A stretch of DNA of 64,000 nt from Halorussus limi (GTDB lineage: Archaea > Halobacteriota > Halobacteria > Halobacteriales > Haladaptataceae), in NCBI RefSeq assembly GCF_023238205.1, contig NZ_CP096659.1, positions 2,063,626 to 2,127,625 of the forward strand, in the 5' to 3' direction. The notes beneath the pieces are model-generated. The model saw nothing but the letters and a program-made list of their open reading frames with translations. It was not told the DNA's origin and searched no databases. The position numbers and the translations under genes were made by a program. Shown here one piece after another: positions 1-8,517 of the stretch; the first letter of the stretch is position 1, and every line of letters begins with the position of its first letter.

Positions 1-158
1 TCGGCGGAGAGTTCGCGGTCGGCGTCGGCGACGACCGCCGCGAGGTCGTCGGTGTCCGCTCCGTCTCCGTCGGCGGGTTCGTCGTTTCCGTCGCGGTCTG
101 GGTCCGCGCGGTCCTCGCTCTCGGCGTCGTGTGCGCTCGATACCTCGGCGTCGTCCAT
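1..158 (-). CDS. N-terminal fragment of an acidic protein (cut by the window edge)
   Basis: Reading leftward from an ATG at 158, 52 codons stay open to the window edge, so only the N-terminus is visible. The peptide is extremely rich in Asp, Glu and Ala, with a DGDGADTDD stretch, and becomes Leu/Val-containing near the edge. Acidic low-complexity N-termini like this precede folded domains in many haloarchaeal proteins, so no function can be assigned. The neighbouring gene at 389-820 points the same way, about 230 bases upstream. The AT-rich island between them is the likely promoter. Confidence 0.55.
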   Translation of the reverse strand, partial: MDDAEVSSAHDAESEDRADPDRDGNDEPADGDGADTDDLAAVVADADRELSA

Positions 159-234
159 GCCTGGTGTCTCGGGGGCGCGCCGTAGAAAGGTTGCCCTCCT
201 GTGTCAACGATTGGCGGTCGAGGAAGGTAGACCT

Positions 235-285
235 TGCTTTAGAAAATAAAAATGCGCTCTTCGGAATTATAAATCGTTCTCAGAA
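235..285. promoter_or_regulatory. AT-rich island between two leftward genes
   Basis: This stretch is far richer in A and T than its surroundings. On the minus strand it carries TTTATAATT near 267-275, a good archaeal TATA box, which would serve the leftward gene at 1-158 with a leader of about 80 bases. It also carries a T-rich run (TTTTTATTTT, about 242-251) that could end the transcript of the gene at 389-820. Either or both roles are possible from sequence alone. Confidence 0.4.
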
Positions 286-388
286 CACACCCGGTGAATC
301 TCCTCGCTGTTCCCGCCCCATTTCGCCGTTCGCGAACTCCGTTCCCGTCGTTGCACCTGCAACCGACGCGGACCCGATTCGGTCTCGA

Positions 389-820
389 CTACTGCTGTTC
401 GCCGAACTGGAACTCGTCTGCGGTCTCCTCGCGCTTGAGTTCCGACATCTGGCGGCGGGTCTCCGACACGTCGTGTTCGACCTCCGAGAGGCGCTCGTCG
501 AGCACCGACAGGATCTCGCTCTTGACCTTCTCGCTGTCGAAGCGCTCGCGCATCTGCTCCTCGACGGCGGCGGTGAACACCCGCACGAACGCCGTGACGC
601 TCCCGACGGCCCAGAGGACGACGCCGAGGAACGCGAGGACGAGACCGGGCGCGGCGGTCGTCAGCGCCGTCGTCAGCGCCGCGCCCTCGGCCAACTGTTC
701 GTACCCGTCTGCGATGCCCAAGACGACCCCGCCGCCGACGAGTGCGCCACCGACCGCGGTGGCGATTCCGGCGAGGACGACGTAGTAGACTGCCCACCGA
801 AGCGAACGACTCGCGTCCAT
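389..820 (-). CDS. Small membrane protein with C-terminal coiled coil
   Basis: A 143-residue protein. The first half has two or three hydrophobic segments (about residues 10-35, 45-65 and 70-85), rich in Gly, Ala and Val. The second half (about 88-135) is a charged helix with heptad-like spacing (MRERFDSEKVKSEIL then LDERLSEVEHDV), so it is probably a membrane-anchored coiled coil. The ATG at 820 was chosen over upstream starts because a TATA-like box lies 24-30 bases before it and the hydrophobic region begins soon after. It is divergent from ppsA. I do not recognise the family. Confidence 0.75.
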   Translation of the reverse strand: MDASRSLRWAVYYVVLAGIATAVGGALVGGGVVLGIADGYEQLAEGAALTTALTTAAPGLVLAFLGVVLWAVGSVTAFVRVFTAAVEEQMRERFDSEKVKSEILSVLDERLSEVEHDVSETRRQMSELKREETADEFQFGEQQ

Positions 821-843
821 GCGTGGGTGAGACGAACGGAGAC

Positions 844-850
844 GTATAAA
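844..850 (-). promoter_or_regulatory. TATA-like box for the gene starting at 820
   Basis: Read on the minus strand this is TTTATAC, 24-30 bases upstream of the ATG at 820. That spacing fits a leaderless haloarchaeal transcript and supports the chosen start. Confidence 0.55.
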
Positions 851-987
851 CTCATCCGTTTTCGTGTCGGAGAATGTAGGAGTCGCGGCGGGAAGCCGAG
901 AGGTGCGGAGGCCAGGTCCGGTGAACCGAGGAGCGAGACCTGCGAGACGCGAGTCGCTCCAGCGCGACGGCGGTCCGCGTCGTCGGG

Positions 988-1021
988 CGTCCCGCCGGGC
1001 CGAGCGTCCCACCGGGCCGAG
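988..1021. repeat. Two tandem copies of a 17-bp unit upstream of ppsA
   Basis: CGTCCCGCCGGGCCGAG at 988-1004 is followed directly by CGTCCCACCGGGCCGAG at 1005-1021, with one mismatch between copies. The unit matches the 17-bp unit found downstream of ppsA (3573-3640) at 13 of 17 positions. The role is unknown. Confidence 0.8.
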
Positions 1022-1125
1022 CGCGTTTCGGCAAGAAATGTCACCGACCGCGCCGGGAGTCGAGAGTTCCAAAACTAAATCCGGTTTCGAGTTAATATTC
1101 AGGGAGCTAACCGGTCGGAACATTC

Positions 1126-1131
1126 TTTATT
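1126..1131 (+). promoter_or_regulatory. Probable TATA box of ppsA
   Basis: TTTATT lies 28-33 bases before the ATG at 1159, within a locally AT-richer stretch. The spacing implies a leaderless or nearly leaderless ppsA transcript. Confidence 0.5.
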
Positions 1132-1158
1132 CGCCTTCTTGTTCTCTCACATGCACCA

Positions 1159-3537
1159 ATGGCTGTACTCTGGCTGGACGAAATCACCGCGGACGACCTC
1201 GAACTGGTCGGCGGGAAGGGCGCGTCGCTGGGGGAACTCACCGGCGCCGGCCTGCCGGTCCCCTCGGGGTTCGTGGTTTCGGCCGGCACCTACCGCTCGT
1301 TCATCGAGGAGACGGGAATCGACGAGGAACTGTTCGAGACCGTGGACGTGGACACGGAGGACTCGAAGGCGCTCGCGGAGGCCCAGTCTCGGGCCAAGGA
1401 ACTCGTTCTCGAAACCGAGATGCCCGAGGAGATTCGCCAGGAGATATACGACTCCTACGACGAGATGGGGGACGGCGACGACTTCGTCGCGGTCCGCTCG
1501 TCGGCGACCGCCGAGGACCTGCCCGACGCCTCGTTCGCCGGGCAGCAGGAGACGTTCCTCAACGTCACCCGTGAGGACCTCGTGGACCGCGTCAAGCGGT
1601 GCTGGGCGTCGCTGTTCACCCAGCGAGCCATCTACTACCGCCAAGAGAAGGGCTTCGCCCACGACAAAGTCGACATCGCGGTCGTCGTCCAGCGCATGGT
1701 CGACGCCGAGAAGTCCGGCGTGATGTTCACGAGCCACCCCTCGACCGGCGCGTCGCGCATCATCATCGAGGCCGCGTGGGGACTCGGGGAGGCGGTCGTC
1801 TCCGGGTCGGTCTCGCCCGACAACTACGTCGTGGACCGCGACTCGGGCGCGGTCGAAGAGGTAACCGTCGCCGACAAGAAGACGATGATGGAGAAAGACG
1901 AGGCGACCGGCGAGACGGTCGAGCGCGAGGTCCCCGACGACCTGCGCGAGGCCCAAGTCCTGGACGAGCGCGACATCGAGCGCCTCGTGGAACTCGGTGA
2001 ACGAGTCGAGGACCACTACGGGACGCCTCAGGACGTGGAGTGGGCCATCGTCGACGGCGAGGTCTTCATGCTCCAGTCGCGTCCCATCACGACCATCGAC
2101 GACGGCGAGACCGAAATCGAGACCGACGACGGGGCGAGCGCCAACGGCGCGAGCGCGGACGCCAACGGCGCGAGCGCGACCGCCGCGGGGGCCGACGGCA
2201 TCGCCGACGGGAGCGGTGCGGTCGAGGCCGCGGGCGGCGCAGGTGACGCCGGCGCGGGCGCCAACGGCGACGTGCTCGTCTCCGGACTCGGCGCGAGTCC
2301 GGGCATGGCCTCGGGCGCGGTCCGCATCGTCGACCAACTCGACCAACTCGACAAGGTCAGCGACGGCGACATCATCGTCACCGAGATGACCACGCCCGAC
2401 ATGGTGCCCGCGATGAAGCGGGCGGCGGGCATCGTCACCGACGAGGGCGGGATGACCAGCCACGCCGCCATCGTCTCCCGGGAACTCGGCGTCCCGGCGG
2501 TCGTCGGTTCGACCGACGCCACCGCGACGCTGACCGACGACCAGCGCATCACCATCGACGGCGACAAGGGAACCGTCACGCAGGGCCGAACGGAGACGAC
2601 CGAGGAGCGCGAACCCATCGAGGAGGCCCGCCCGAAGACCCCGGTCAAGCCGATGACGGCGACCGAGGTGAAGGTCAACGTCTCCATCCCGGAGGCCGCC
2701 GAGCGCGCCGCCGCCACGGGCGCCGACGGCGTGGGTCTGCTCCGGATGGAACACATGATACTCTCCACGAACAAGACGCCCGCCAAGTACATCGACGACC
2801 ACGGCGTCGACGCCTACGTCAACGAAATCGTGGAGGGCGTCCGCGGCGTCGCCGACGAGTTCTACCCCCGACCGGTCCGGGTCCGGACGCTCGACGCGCC
2901 CACCGACGAGTTCCGCCAACTGCAGGGCGGCGAGGACGAACCCGACGAGCACAACCCGATGCTCGGCTACCGGGGCATCCGGCGGAGCCTCGACAGGCCG
3001 GACGTGTTCAAGCACGAACTCGAAGCGTTCGCCCGCCTCTACGAGATGGGCTACGACAACGTCGAAATCATGTTCCCGCTGGTCAACGACGCCGAGGACG
3101 TGATTCGGGCGCGCAACCTCATGGAGGAGTCGGGCATCGACCCCGACAAGCGGACGTGGGGCGTGATGATAGAGACGCCGGCCTCGGCGCTCGGCGTCGA
3201 GCAGATGGCCGAGCAGGGCATCGACTTCGCCTCGTTCGGCACCAACGACCTTACCCAGTACACCCTCGCGGTGGACCGGAACAACGAGAACGTGGCCGAC
3301 CGGTTCGACGAACTCCACCCCTCGGTCCTGCAACTCATCAGCCAGACCATCGAGACCTGCCGCGAGCACGACGTGGACACCTCCATCTGCGGGCAGGCGG
3401 GGTCCAAGCCCAAGATGGTCCAGCACCTCGTCGACGAGGGCGTCAGTTCCATCTCGGCCAACATCGACGCGGTTCGCGACGTGCAACACGAGGTCAAGCG
3501 CGTCGAGCAGAGCCTCATCCTCGACTCGGTGCGCTGA
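1159..3537 (+). CDS. ppsA: Phosphoenolpyruvate synthase (pyruvate, water dikinase)
   Basis: Converts pyruvate, ATP and water to PEP, AMP and phosphate, the gluconeogenic step from pyruvate. The 792-residue length is normal for the family. In order it shows the ATP-grasp PEP/pyruvate-binding domain (VGGKGASLGEL near residue 15; SRPITTI ending near 314), a mobile phosphohistidine domain with catalytic His435 in GGMTSHAAIV, and a C-terminal TIM barrel with MIETPASAL, FGTNDLTQYTL and catalytic Cys744 in ICGQAGSKP. Between the first two domains, residues 325-370 form an Ala/Gly/Asn/Asp linker made of repeated NGASA-like units. It is monocistronic, with a TATA-like box upstream. Pyruvate kinase, working in the opposite direction, is encoded at 18885-20648. 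Confidence 0.97.
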   Translation: MAVLWLDEITADDLELVGGKGASLGELTGAGLPVPSGFVVSAGTYRSFIEETGIDEELFETVDVDTEDSKALAEAQSRAKELVLETEMPEEIRQEIYDSYDEMGDGDDFVAVRSSATAEDLPDASFAGQQETFLNVTREDLVDRVKRCWASLFTQRAIYYRQEKGFAHDKVDIAVVVQRMVDAEKSGVMFTSHPSTGASRIIIEAAWGLGEAVVSGSVSPDNYVVDRDSGAVEEVTVADKKTMMEKDEATGETVEREVPDDLREAQVLDERDIERLVELGERVEDHYGTPQDVEWAIVDGEVFMLQSRPITTIDDGETEIETDDGASANGASADANGASATAAGADGIADGSGAVEAAGGAGDAGAGANGDVLVSGLGASPGMASGAVRIVDQLDQLDKVSDGDIIVTEMTTPDMVPAMKRAAGIVTDEGGMTSHAAIVSRELGVPAVVGSTDATATLTDDQRITIDGDKGTVTQGRTETTEEREPIEEARPKTPVKPMTATEVKVNVSIPEAAERAAATGADGVGLLRMEHMILSTNKTPAKYIDDHGVDAYVNEIVEGVRGVADEFYPRPVRVRTLDAPTDEFRQLQGGEDEPDEHNPMLGYRGIRRSLDRPDVFKHELEAFARLYEMGYDNVEIMFPLVNDAEDVIRARNLMEESGIDPDKRTWGVMIETPASALGVEQMAEQGIDFASFGTNDLTQYTLAVDRNNENVADRFDELHPSVLQLISQTIETCREHDVDTSICGQAGSKPKMVQHLVDEGVSSISANIDAVRDVQHEVKRVEQSLILDSVR

Positions 3538-3572
3538 CCGGGTCGGCACGCGGACCGATTCGGTGCGCCACC

Positions 3573-3640
3573 CGTCCCGACGCACCGACCGTCCCGACGC
3601 ACCGACCGTCCCGACGCACCGACCGTCCCGACGCACCGAC
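3573..3640. repeat. Four perfect tandem copies of a 17-bp unit downstream of ppsA
   Basis: CGTCCCGACGCACCGAC is repeated four times without interruption or mismatch, starting 35 bases after the ppsA stop codon. There are no spacers, so it is not a CRISPR. It resembles the 17-bp unit upstream of ppsA (13 of 17 identical). Confidence 0.95.
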
Positions 3641-3653
3641 GAACCCGATACAC

Positions 3654-3672
3654 TACTGGCGGCCCGCCAGTA
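3654..3672. terminator. Hairpin after the 17-bp array
   Basis: TACTGGCG and CGCCAGTA form a perfect 8-bp stem around a GCC loop. A T-run (ATTTTTC) follows about 50 bases later, near 3723-3729. It could help to end the ppsA transcript, but no U-tract follows the stem directly, as a classical intrinsic terminator would need. Confidence 0.35.
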
Positions 3673-3810
3673 GGCCATCTGGCGGCCTGCTGACGCGCTG
3701 TCCGGGCGTTTCGCTGCGGGCGATTTTTCGCGGACGGCGGCCGATTAGGCCCCGATTAGTCCGCACAAGTGGTAGCTAATCCGGAAAACGACCCGGCACG
3801 ATACCCTCAG

Positions 3811-3815
3811 TTTAT
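3811..3815 (+). promoter_or_regulatory. TATA-like box for the lipoprotein gene
   Basis: TTTAT lies 27-31 bases before the ATG at 3842, which supports that start over longer upstream alternatives. Confidence 0.55.
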
Positions 3816-3841
3816 GGGCGCGGGCGTCGGAGTCGAACCAA

Positions 3842-4828
3842 ATGGCGTCACGCAGCGCCGCGCTCGTCGTCGTGCTTCTCGTCGTCCTCGCCGGGTGCGC
3901 CGGGAGCGACGGCGGCCCAGCCACGACCACGGCCGCGACTCCCACGACGGACGCGCCGACAGTCGACTCGAAGACGACCGGGACGACCGCGACAACCGCG
4001 ACAACCGCGAGCGGTATCGCGACGAGTACGTCGACCCCGAACGACTCGTCGGCGAACGCCTCGCTGCCGCCGGGGGTCAACGCCACGGGCGTCGAGGACG
4101 CCGAGGCGCTGGTCGGCGCTCACCGGCGCGCGCTCAACAACACCAGCTTCGCGTTCCGGTTCCGGGCGAACGTCTCGGTCGGTCCCGCCAGCCAGTGGAC
4201 CCTCCAGCGCGGAACCGTCGGCGAGGGCCTCTCGCCGCTGGTCGTCCACTCGAACAGCGTGCGCCGGTTCGAAGACGGCACCTCCTCGGTGTCGACCGAC
4301 CTCTGGGCGAACGGGACGGCCGTGGTCGTCCGGTACCGCGGCGAGAACAGGACCGAACTCCGACGCTACAACCGGTCGGGCGGCAATCTGGCCGACGAGA
4401 CGTGGGCGCACCTGCCGCGGGCCGACCTCGACTCGCAGGTCACTCAGTCGTGGCTCCTCGAACTCGCGCTGACCGCCGGAGAGTACGAGCGCGTCCGGAC
4501 CGAACGCGCCGACAATCGGACGATGACGGTCCTCCGAGCGACCGACCCGGTCGCCGCCGCGAACTACACCGACCTGCGGTCGACGCTCCGCGTGGACTCG
4601 GCGGGCCGGGTCCACTCGCTGTCGCTGACCGCGACCTACGAGGGCGACAACGAGACCCGGATTCACTACGATTTCGAGTTGACCGAGGTCGGCAACGCGT
4701 CGGTCGAGCGACCGTCGTGGGTCGGGGCCGCGACGCCCCCGACCACGACGGAGAACGAAACCGCGACGGCGGCGGGGAACGCGACCACGGCGAAAGCGGA
4801 GACCGCGACCACAACTACGGACCGCTGA
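3842..4828 (+). CDS. Secreted haloarchaeal lipoprotein of unknown function
   Basis: A 328-residue protein. It begins with a short hydrophobic signal (about residues 6-18) ending in the lipobox LAGC, with the lipidated Cys at 19. A long Thr/Ala-rich linker follows (about residues 25-65), as is common in haloarchaeal surface lipoproteins and a likely O-glycosylation site. The body (about 75-295) has several Asn-X-Ser/Thr sequons and reads as an alternating beta-rich domain. A second Thr-rich tail closes the protein. It resembles the uncharacterised lipoproteins found in many Halobacteria. The substrate or partner is unknown. The start is supported by the TATA-like box at 3811. Confidence 0.8.
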   Translation: MASRSAALVVVLLVVLAGCAGSDGGPATTTAATPTTDAPTVDSKTTGTTATTATTASGIATSTSTPNDSSANASLPPGVNATGVEDAEALVGAHRRALNNTSFAFRFRANVSVGPASQWTLQRGTVGEGLSPLVVHSNSVRRFEDGTSSVSTDLWANGTAVVVRYRGENRTELRRYNRSGGNLADETWAHLPRADLDSQVTQSWLLELALTAGEYERVRTERADNRTMTVLRATDPVAAANYTDLRSTLRVDSAGRVHSLSLTATYEGDNETRIHYDFELTEVGNASVERPSWVGAATPPTTTENETATAAGNATTAKAETATTTTDR

Positions 4829-5016
4829 GACCGTCTCTCTCCGGCGTCGCGCCCGCCGACCGACTCTCGACAACGCGCTCGCCGAGACCGACCACCGATA
4901 GACGCTCGTCGCGCCTCTCGCCTTTCTACGCAGTGCCACAGCGAACGTCCGCTCTGGACCGCGCACGATTCGTCACATCCGCCACGTTCAAGCCGTCCCG
5001 CTGCAAGCGTGGGAAT

Positions 5017-6183
5017 ATGACACGCTCTGTCTGGCTCAAGGCCGACGACGCGGTCGGCGACTGGGACGACCGCCGGAAGCGAATCACGGCGGGACTCGAA
5101 GCGGGCGTCGACTGGGTGCTGGTCGACGCCGCCGACGTGGAACGCGTTCGCGAACTCGGCGACGTGAACGTCGCGGCGTTCTCCCACGGCGACGCGCAGG
5201 TAATCGACGAGGCCGAATCGCGCGCGGAGGCCGACGCGTACATCGTCGGCAAGGACGGCGAGGGCGACGGGACCGTGGACCTGCCCAACGACTTCTCCGG
5301 GTCGGCGGACCTCTCGACGCTCCGGCGCGACGACGACCGGGCGAACGGCGCGTACGTCCGCATCCTCGACGAGGACTACGAGGCGTTCGCCGAGGCGGCC
5401 GCGACGGAGGCCGACTACACCGTCGTCGTCGGCGAGGACTGGACCATCATCCCGCTCGAGAACCTCATCGCGCGCATCGGCGAGGAGACCGAACTCGTCG
5501 CGGGCGTCACGACCGCCGAAGAGGCCAAGACCGCGTTCGAGACGCTCGAAATCGGGAGCGACGCGGTCCTGCTCGACACCGACGACCCCGACGAGATTCG
5601 GGAGACCGTCGCGGTCCGCGACGAGGCCGAGCGCGAGACCCTCGATCTAGACTGGGCGGAGGTCGTGACCATCGAGCGAACCGGGAGCGCCGACCGCGTC
5701 TGCGTCGATACGGGGAGCCTGATGGACCACGACGAGGGGATGCTCGTCGGGTCGATGTCCCGCGGACTCTTCTTCGTCCACGCCGAGACCGCCGAGTCGC
5801 CGTACGTCGCCTCCCGGCCGTTCCGAGTGAACGCGGGCGCGGTCCACGCCTACGTCCGGACGCCCGACGGCGGCACGAAGTACCTCGCGGAGTTGCAGTC
5901 CGGCGACGAGGTGCAGGTCGTGGACACCGACGGCCACACCCGCGAGGCGACGGTCGGCCGGGTCAAGATAGAGAAGCGCCCGATGTTCCGCGTGGTGGCC
6001 GAGTTCGACGACGGCGACCGGGTCGAGACGCTGCTCCAGAACGCCGAGACCATCAAGGTCGCCACCGCCGAGGGCCGGAAGGCGGTCACCGACCTCGAAG
6101 CGGGCGACGAACTCCGGGTCTTCCGCGAGGGCGGCGCTCGGCACTTCGGCGAAGCGGTCGAAGAGAGCATCATCGAGAAGTAG
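5017..6183 (+). CDS. 3-dehydroquinate synthase II (archaeal type)
   Basis: A 388-residue protein beginning MTRSVWLKADD, the recognisable N-terminus of the archaeal enzyme. In archaea that lack the DAHP route, it converts 2-amino-3,7-dideoxy-D-threo-hept-6-ulosonate to 3-dehydroquinate, the entry to aromatic amino acid synthesis. The N-terminal half (LVDAADVERVREL, then VVVGEDWTIIPLENLIA) looks like an alpha/beta domain. The C-terminal half (about 215-388) is beta-rich, with the conserved GMLVGSMSRGLFFVHAE segment. The ATG at 5017 fits the family start. The next pathway enzyme, type I dehydroquinase, is encoded nearby on the other strand (6741-7412), so the two are clustered but not co-transcribed. 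Confidence 0.93.
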   Translation: MTRSVWLKADDAVGDWDDRRKRITAGLEAGVDWVLVDAADVERVRELGDVNVAAFSHGDAQVIDEAESRAEADAYIVGKDGEGDGTVDLPNDFSGSADLSTLRRDDDRANGAYVRILDEDYEAFAEAAATEADYTVVVGEDWTIIPLENLIARIGEETELVAGVTTAEEAKTAFETLEIGSDAVLLDTDDPDEIRETVAVRDEAERETLDLDWAEVVTIERTGSADRVCVDTGSLMDHDEGMLVGSMSRGLFFVHAETAESPYVASRPFRVNAGAVHAYVRTPDGGTKYLAELQSGDEVQVVDTDGHTREATVGRVKIEKRPMFRVVAEFDDGDRVETLLQNAETIKVATAEGRKAVTDLEAGDELRVFREGGARHFGEAVEESIIEK

Positions 6184-6217
6184 TCCGTCCGGGCCGGTCG
6201 CGTTGAGAACTGCTCGT

Positions 6218-6667
6218 TTACCGCGAAACCGCGTTTCCTTCGGTCGGCCCGTTGGGACCCTCGCGCTCCGGAAGCGGCGTCGTACACCACTGACAGAAGT
6301 CGAGGTCCTCGTCCACGGGCTTGCCGCAGTAGGGGCACTGCTCAGCCGCCTCCTCGGCGGGTTCGTGTTGGAGCGCCAGCCAGTAGGCGTCGACGGCGCT
6401 GAACAGGCGCACGACCCAAATCGGGAGCAGTTCCTGCCAGCCGAGACCCCGCGTCGCCTCCATGGCGGCGTCGAACGCGGCCGAGACGCTGCTCGAGGCC
6501 GCTACGGTCTCGGGCGGCGAGACGAACAGCAACACCGCGCTGACCGCGAACGCGAACCACATCGCCGAGCGAAGCCACTCTCGGAGGTAGACGTGTCCGA
6601 GCCCGGGGAGGAAAAACGAGAGCAGTGCGCCCAGCCACGGACGCTTTTCGGAGTTCGTGCGAGTCAC
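6218..6667 (-). CDS. Membrane protein with C-terminal zinc ribbon
   Basis: A 149-residue protein with hydrophobic segments around residues 11-28, 34-50 and 80-98, then a treble-clef-like zinc ribbon with Cys111, Cys114, Cys125 and Cys128 (C-x2-C-x10-C-x2-C). The ALLSFFLPGLGHVYL start resembles the TM2-type helical hairpin motif of small membrane proteins. Such TM plus zinc-ribbon proteins are frequent in Halobacteria and uncharacterised. It lies between the two shikimate genes and converges on 5017-6183 with 34 bases between stops, but nothing in it suggests a role in that pathway. Confidence 0.8.
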   Translation of the reverse strand: MTRTNSEKRPWLGALLSFFLPGLGHVYLREWLRSAMWFAFAVSAVLLFVSPPETVAASSSVSAAFDAAMEATRGLGWQELLPIWVVRLFSAVDAYWLALQHEPAEEAAEQCPYCGKPVDEDLDFCQWCTTPLPEREGPNGPTEGNAVSR

Positions 6668-6740
6668 TACCCGGCGCTAACCGACCGACGCTAATAAATG
6701 CTGTCCCACGAGACCGGCGGCATCCGTCAATACAGACGCT

Positions 6741-7412
6741 CTATTTTAAGTCTTCTACGAGGCGGGCCAGCGTTTCGAGGTCGTACTGACCAGGCGCGGT
6801 TGCATCTGCGGGGTCAACCGGCGCGTACCCGATTCGGGACCCGTAAAGGGGCGCGACCGCCCGAGAGTGGCGGCCGGGCGCGCCCATCGCCATCGTCGCC
6901 ACGCGCTCTCCCGCGGCGTCGAACTCGCGGGTGACCGCCAGCAGGTCCAGCACGTCGCTCCGACTCTCGGCCGTGACTGCGAGTTTCCCCACGTCGGCAC
7001 GCTCGGTCGCGGTTTCGAGGGCGTCGCGGAGGTCGGGTCTCGACGGCGTGCGCTCGAAGTCGTGAACCGAGGCGACCACCGTCGTGCCGGCCCGGCGCGC
7101 GCGCTCGGCGACTCGCTCGCCCTCGCCCGCGGTGAGGCTCTCCAGTTCCACGTCCACCGCGCCGACGCAGGCCAGTTCCGCGGCTTCGGCCAACTCGGCG
7201 AGGCGGGTCTCGTCGTCCTCGGCCTCGCCTCCTTCCCACGCCGCGCGATTGGTGGCGAGGACGGGCAGTTCGCCGTCGTACGATTCTAACGCGGCGAGCG
7301 GGTCGCTGGCGAGATCCATCCGGAACTCCACGGCGTCGGCGTGTCGGCGAGCGCGGGCCTCGGCGTCGAGGTCGGCGAGGCTGGCCGCGAGGACGAACTC
7401 CTCGAAGTTCAT
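6741..7412 (-). CDS. aroD: 3-dehydroquinate dehydratase, type I
   Basis: A 223-residue TIM-barrel enzyme that dehydrates 3-dehydroquinate to 3-dehydroshikimate. The catalytic pair of the type I family is visible: His117 in VASVHDFERT and the Schiff-base Lys143 in GKLAVTAES. The ending PGQYDLETLARLVEDL and the substrate-binding loop GAPGRHSR (late third of the protein) are also typical. The length fits the archaeal short form. It is encoded near 3-dehydroquinate synthase II. The TATA-poor upstream region leads into the stop of the methylase gene on the same strand, about 70 bases away. Confidence 0.95.
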   Translation of the reverse strand: MNFEEFVLAASLADLDAEARARRHADAVEFRMDLASDPLAALESYDGELPVLATNRAAWEGGEAEDDETRLAELAEAAELACVGAVDVELESLTAGEGERVAERARRAGTTVVASVHDFERTPSRPDLRDALETATERADVGKLAVTAESRSDVLDLLAVTREFDAAGERVATMAMGAPGRHSRAVAPLYGSRIGYAPVDPADATAPGQYDLETLARLVEDLK

Positions 7413-7485
7413 GCGTGGGTGTCGGTCGGGAGCGTGGAAAAGTGTACTCGTTGCTCCGACCGGGACTCGGTCGACGACGTATCGG

Positions 7486-8517
7486 TCATCCGCCGTCGAA
7501 CGGCCGGTGGGAAACGACGTAGCGGTCGCCGTCGCGCTCGTAATCCTCGACCGTGTACAACTGCAACTCGCGTTCCTGTTTGGTCTTGACCTCGAAGTCG
7601 TAGTTCTCGGCGTCGTAGCCGAGGTCCCTCCCCTCCGCGAACTCGCGGTGGGCGTCGAGTCGCTCGCGGTTCTTCTCGTCGGCGAACTCCTCGACGGCCG
7701 CGAGGCGGTCGTCGAACACCTCGCGGAACTCCGTGCTGAGTTCGTAGCCCGCCGAGTTGCGCCCCGCGACCATCGCCGCGAGACTGGTGGTGCCCGTGCC
7801 CCAGAAGGGGTCCAGCACCGTGTCGCCGTACACCGAATACATGTTGACGAGTCGATAGGGGACCTCGAAGGGGAACGCGGCCGAGCGCGTCCGGAGTTCG
7901 TCGTGGTCGAGTCGCTGGCCCTCGCCCTGCACGTCGGTCCAGAGGTCCGAGAACCAGTCGTTGCGCTCCTCCCAGAAGTAGGCGGCCTCGTACCGGCGCT
8001 CGGCCCCGGTCTCGAACGACCGGCGCTCGCCGCCGTTCCGAAAGAGGAGGACGTATTCGTGTTCGAGGGTCGCGTAGGCGTTGGGCGGCACCATCCCCGA
8101 CCCCATGAACTTGGTGAGGCTGTTGACCGGCTTGCGCCACAGCACGTCCGGCAGGAGGTCGAAGCCCCGCTCGCGAAATCTGGTGATGAGTTCGGCGTGG
8201 TTCGGGTAGAGTTGGAAGCCGTCGCCGACGCTCCGGGTGGCGTCGCCGACGTTGACCGCGGCGACGCCGCCGTCCACGAGGACCCGCGCGAGTTCGTCCC
8301 AGACGGGGTTCAGCGCGGCGTGCATCGCCTCGAAGGCGGCCTCGGCGTCGCCTTCCGCCAGCAACGCCTCGATTTCGGGGTCCAACTCCGCGAACAGGTC
8401 GTCCCACATCGCTATCATGGGGTACGGCGGCGAGGTCACGACGAGTTCGACGGAGTCGTCGCCCAGCGCGGTCATCTCCCGGGCGTCGCCGACGTGAATC
8501 CGGTGTTCGGTCTCCAT
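7486..8517 (-). CDS. zim: DNA methyltransferase, probable CTAG modification methylase
   Basis: A 343-residue methyltransferase of the N4-cytosine/N6-adenine class with permuted motif order. The catalytic motif TSPPY is at residues 28-32 and the AdoMet-binding motif DPFWGTGTT is at 236-244. There is no partner restriction gene, so it is an orphan. Halobacteria share a conserved solo methylase, Zim, that marks CTAG, and this protein looks like it in length and architecture. In Haloferax it also lies close to aglD, as here. CTAG is strongly depleted in this window. The target is inferred and not shown by sequence. Start: the ATG at 8517 gives the family N-terminus; an in-frame ATG at 8550 is possible. 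Confidence 0.8.
   Translation of the reverse strand: METEHRIHVGDAREMTALGDDSVELVVTSPPYPMIAMWDDLFAELDPEIEALLAEGDAEAAFEAMHAALNPVWDELARVLVDGGVAAVNVGDATRSVGDGFQLYPNHAELITRFRERGFDLLPDVLWRKPVNSLTKFMGSGMVPPNAYATLEHEYVLLFRNGGERRSFETGAERRYEAAYFWEERNDWFSDLWTDVQGEGQRLDHDELRTRSAAFPFEVPYRLVNMYSVYGDTVLDPFWGTGTTSLAAMVAGRNSAGYELSTEFREVFDDRLAAVEEFADEKNRERLDAHREFAEGRDLGYDAENYDFEVKTKQERELQLYTVEDYERDGDRYVVSHRPFDGG

Larger units (their letters stand above)
821..1158. other. Divergent intergenic region before ppsA
   Basis: A 338-base region between divergent genes. It holds the TATA box for the leftward gene at 844-850, a 17-bp direct repeat at 988-1021, and an AT-richer section from about 1070 to 1130 that ends in the probable ppsA promoter. 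I found no convincing coding frame in it. Confidence 0.6.

Noticed and set aside
3573-3640. Possible CRISPR array
   Set aside because: The units follow each other directly without spacers and no cas gene is near. It is a plain tandem repeat.
1147-3678. Long open frame (843 codons) antisense to ppsA
   Set aside because: It is the complement of a well-conserved gene, very rich in Arg, Gly and Val, with no motifs. Long antisense frames are expected at this GC content.
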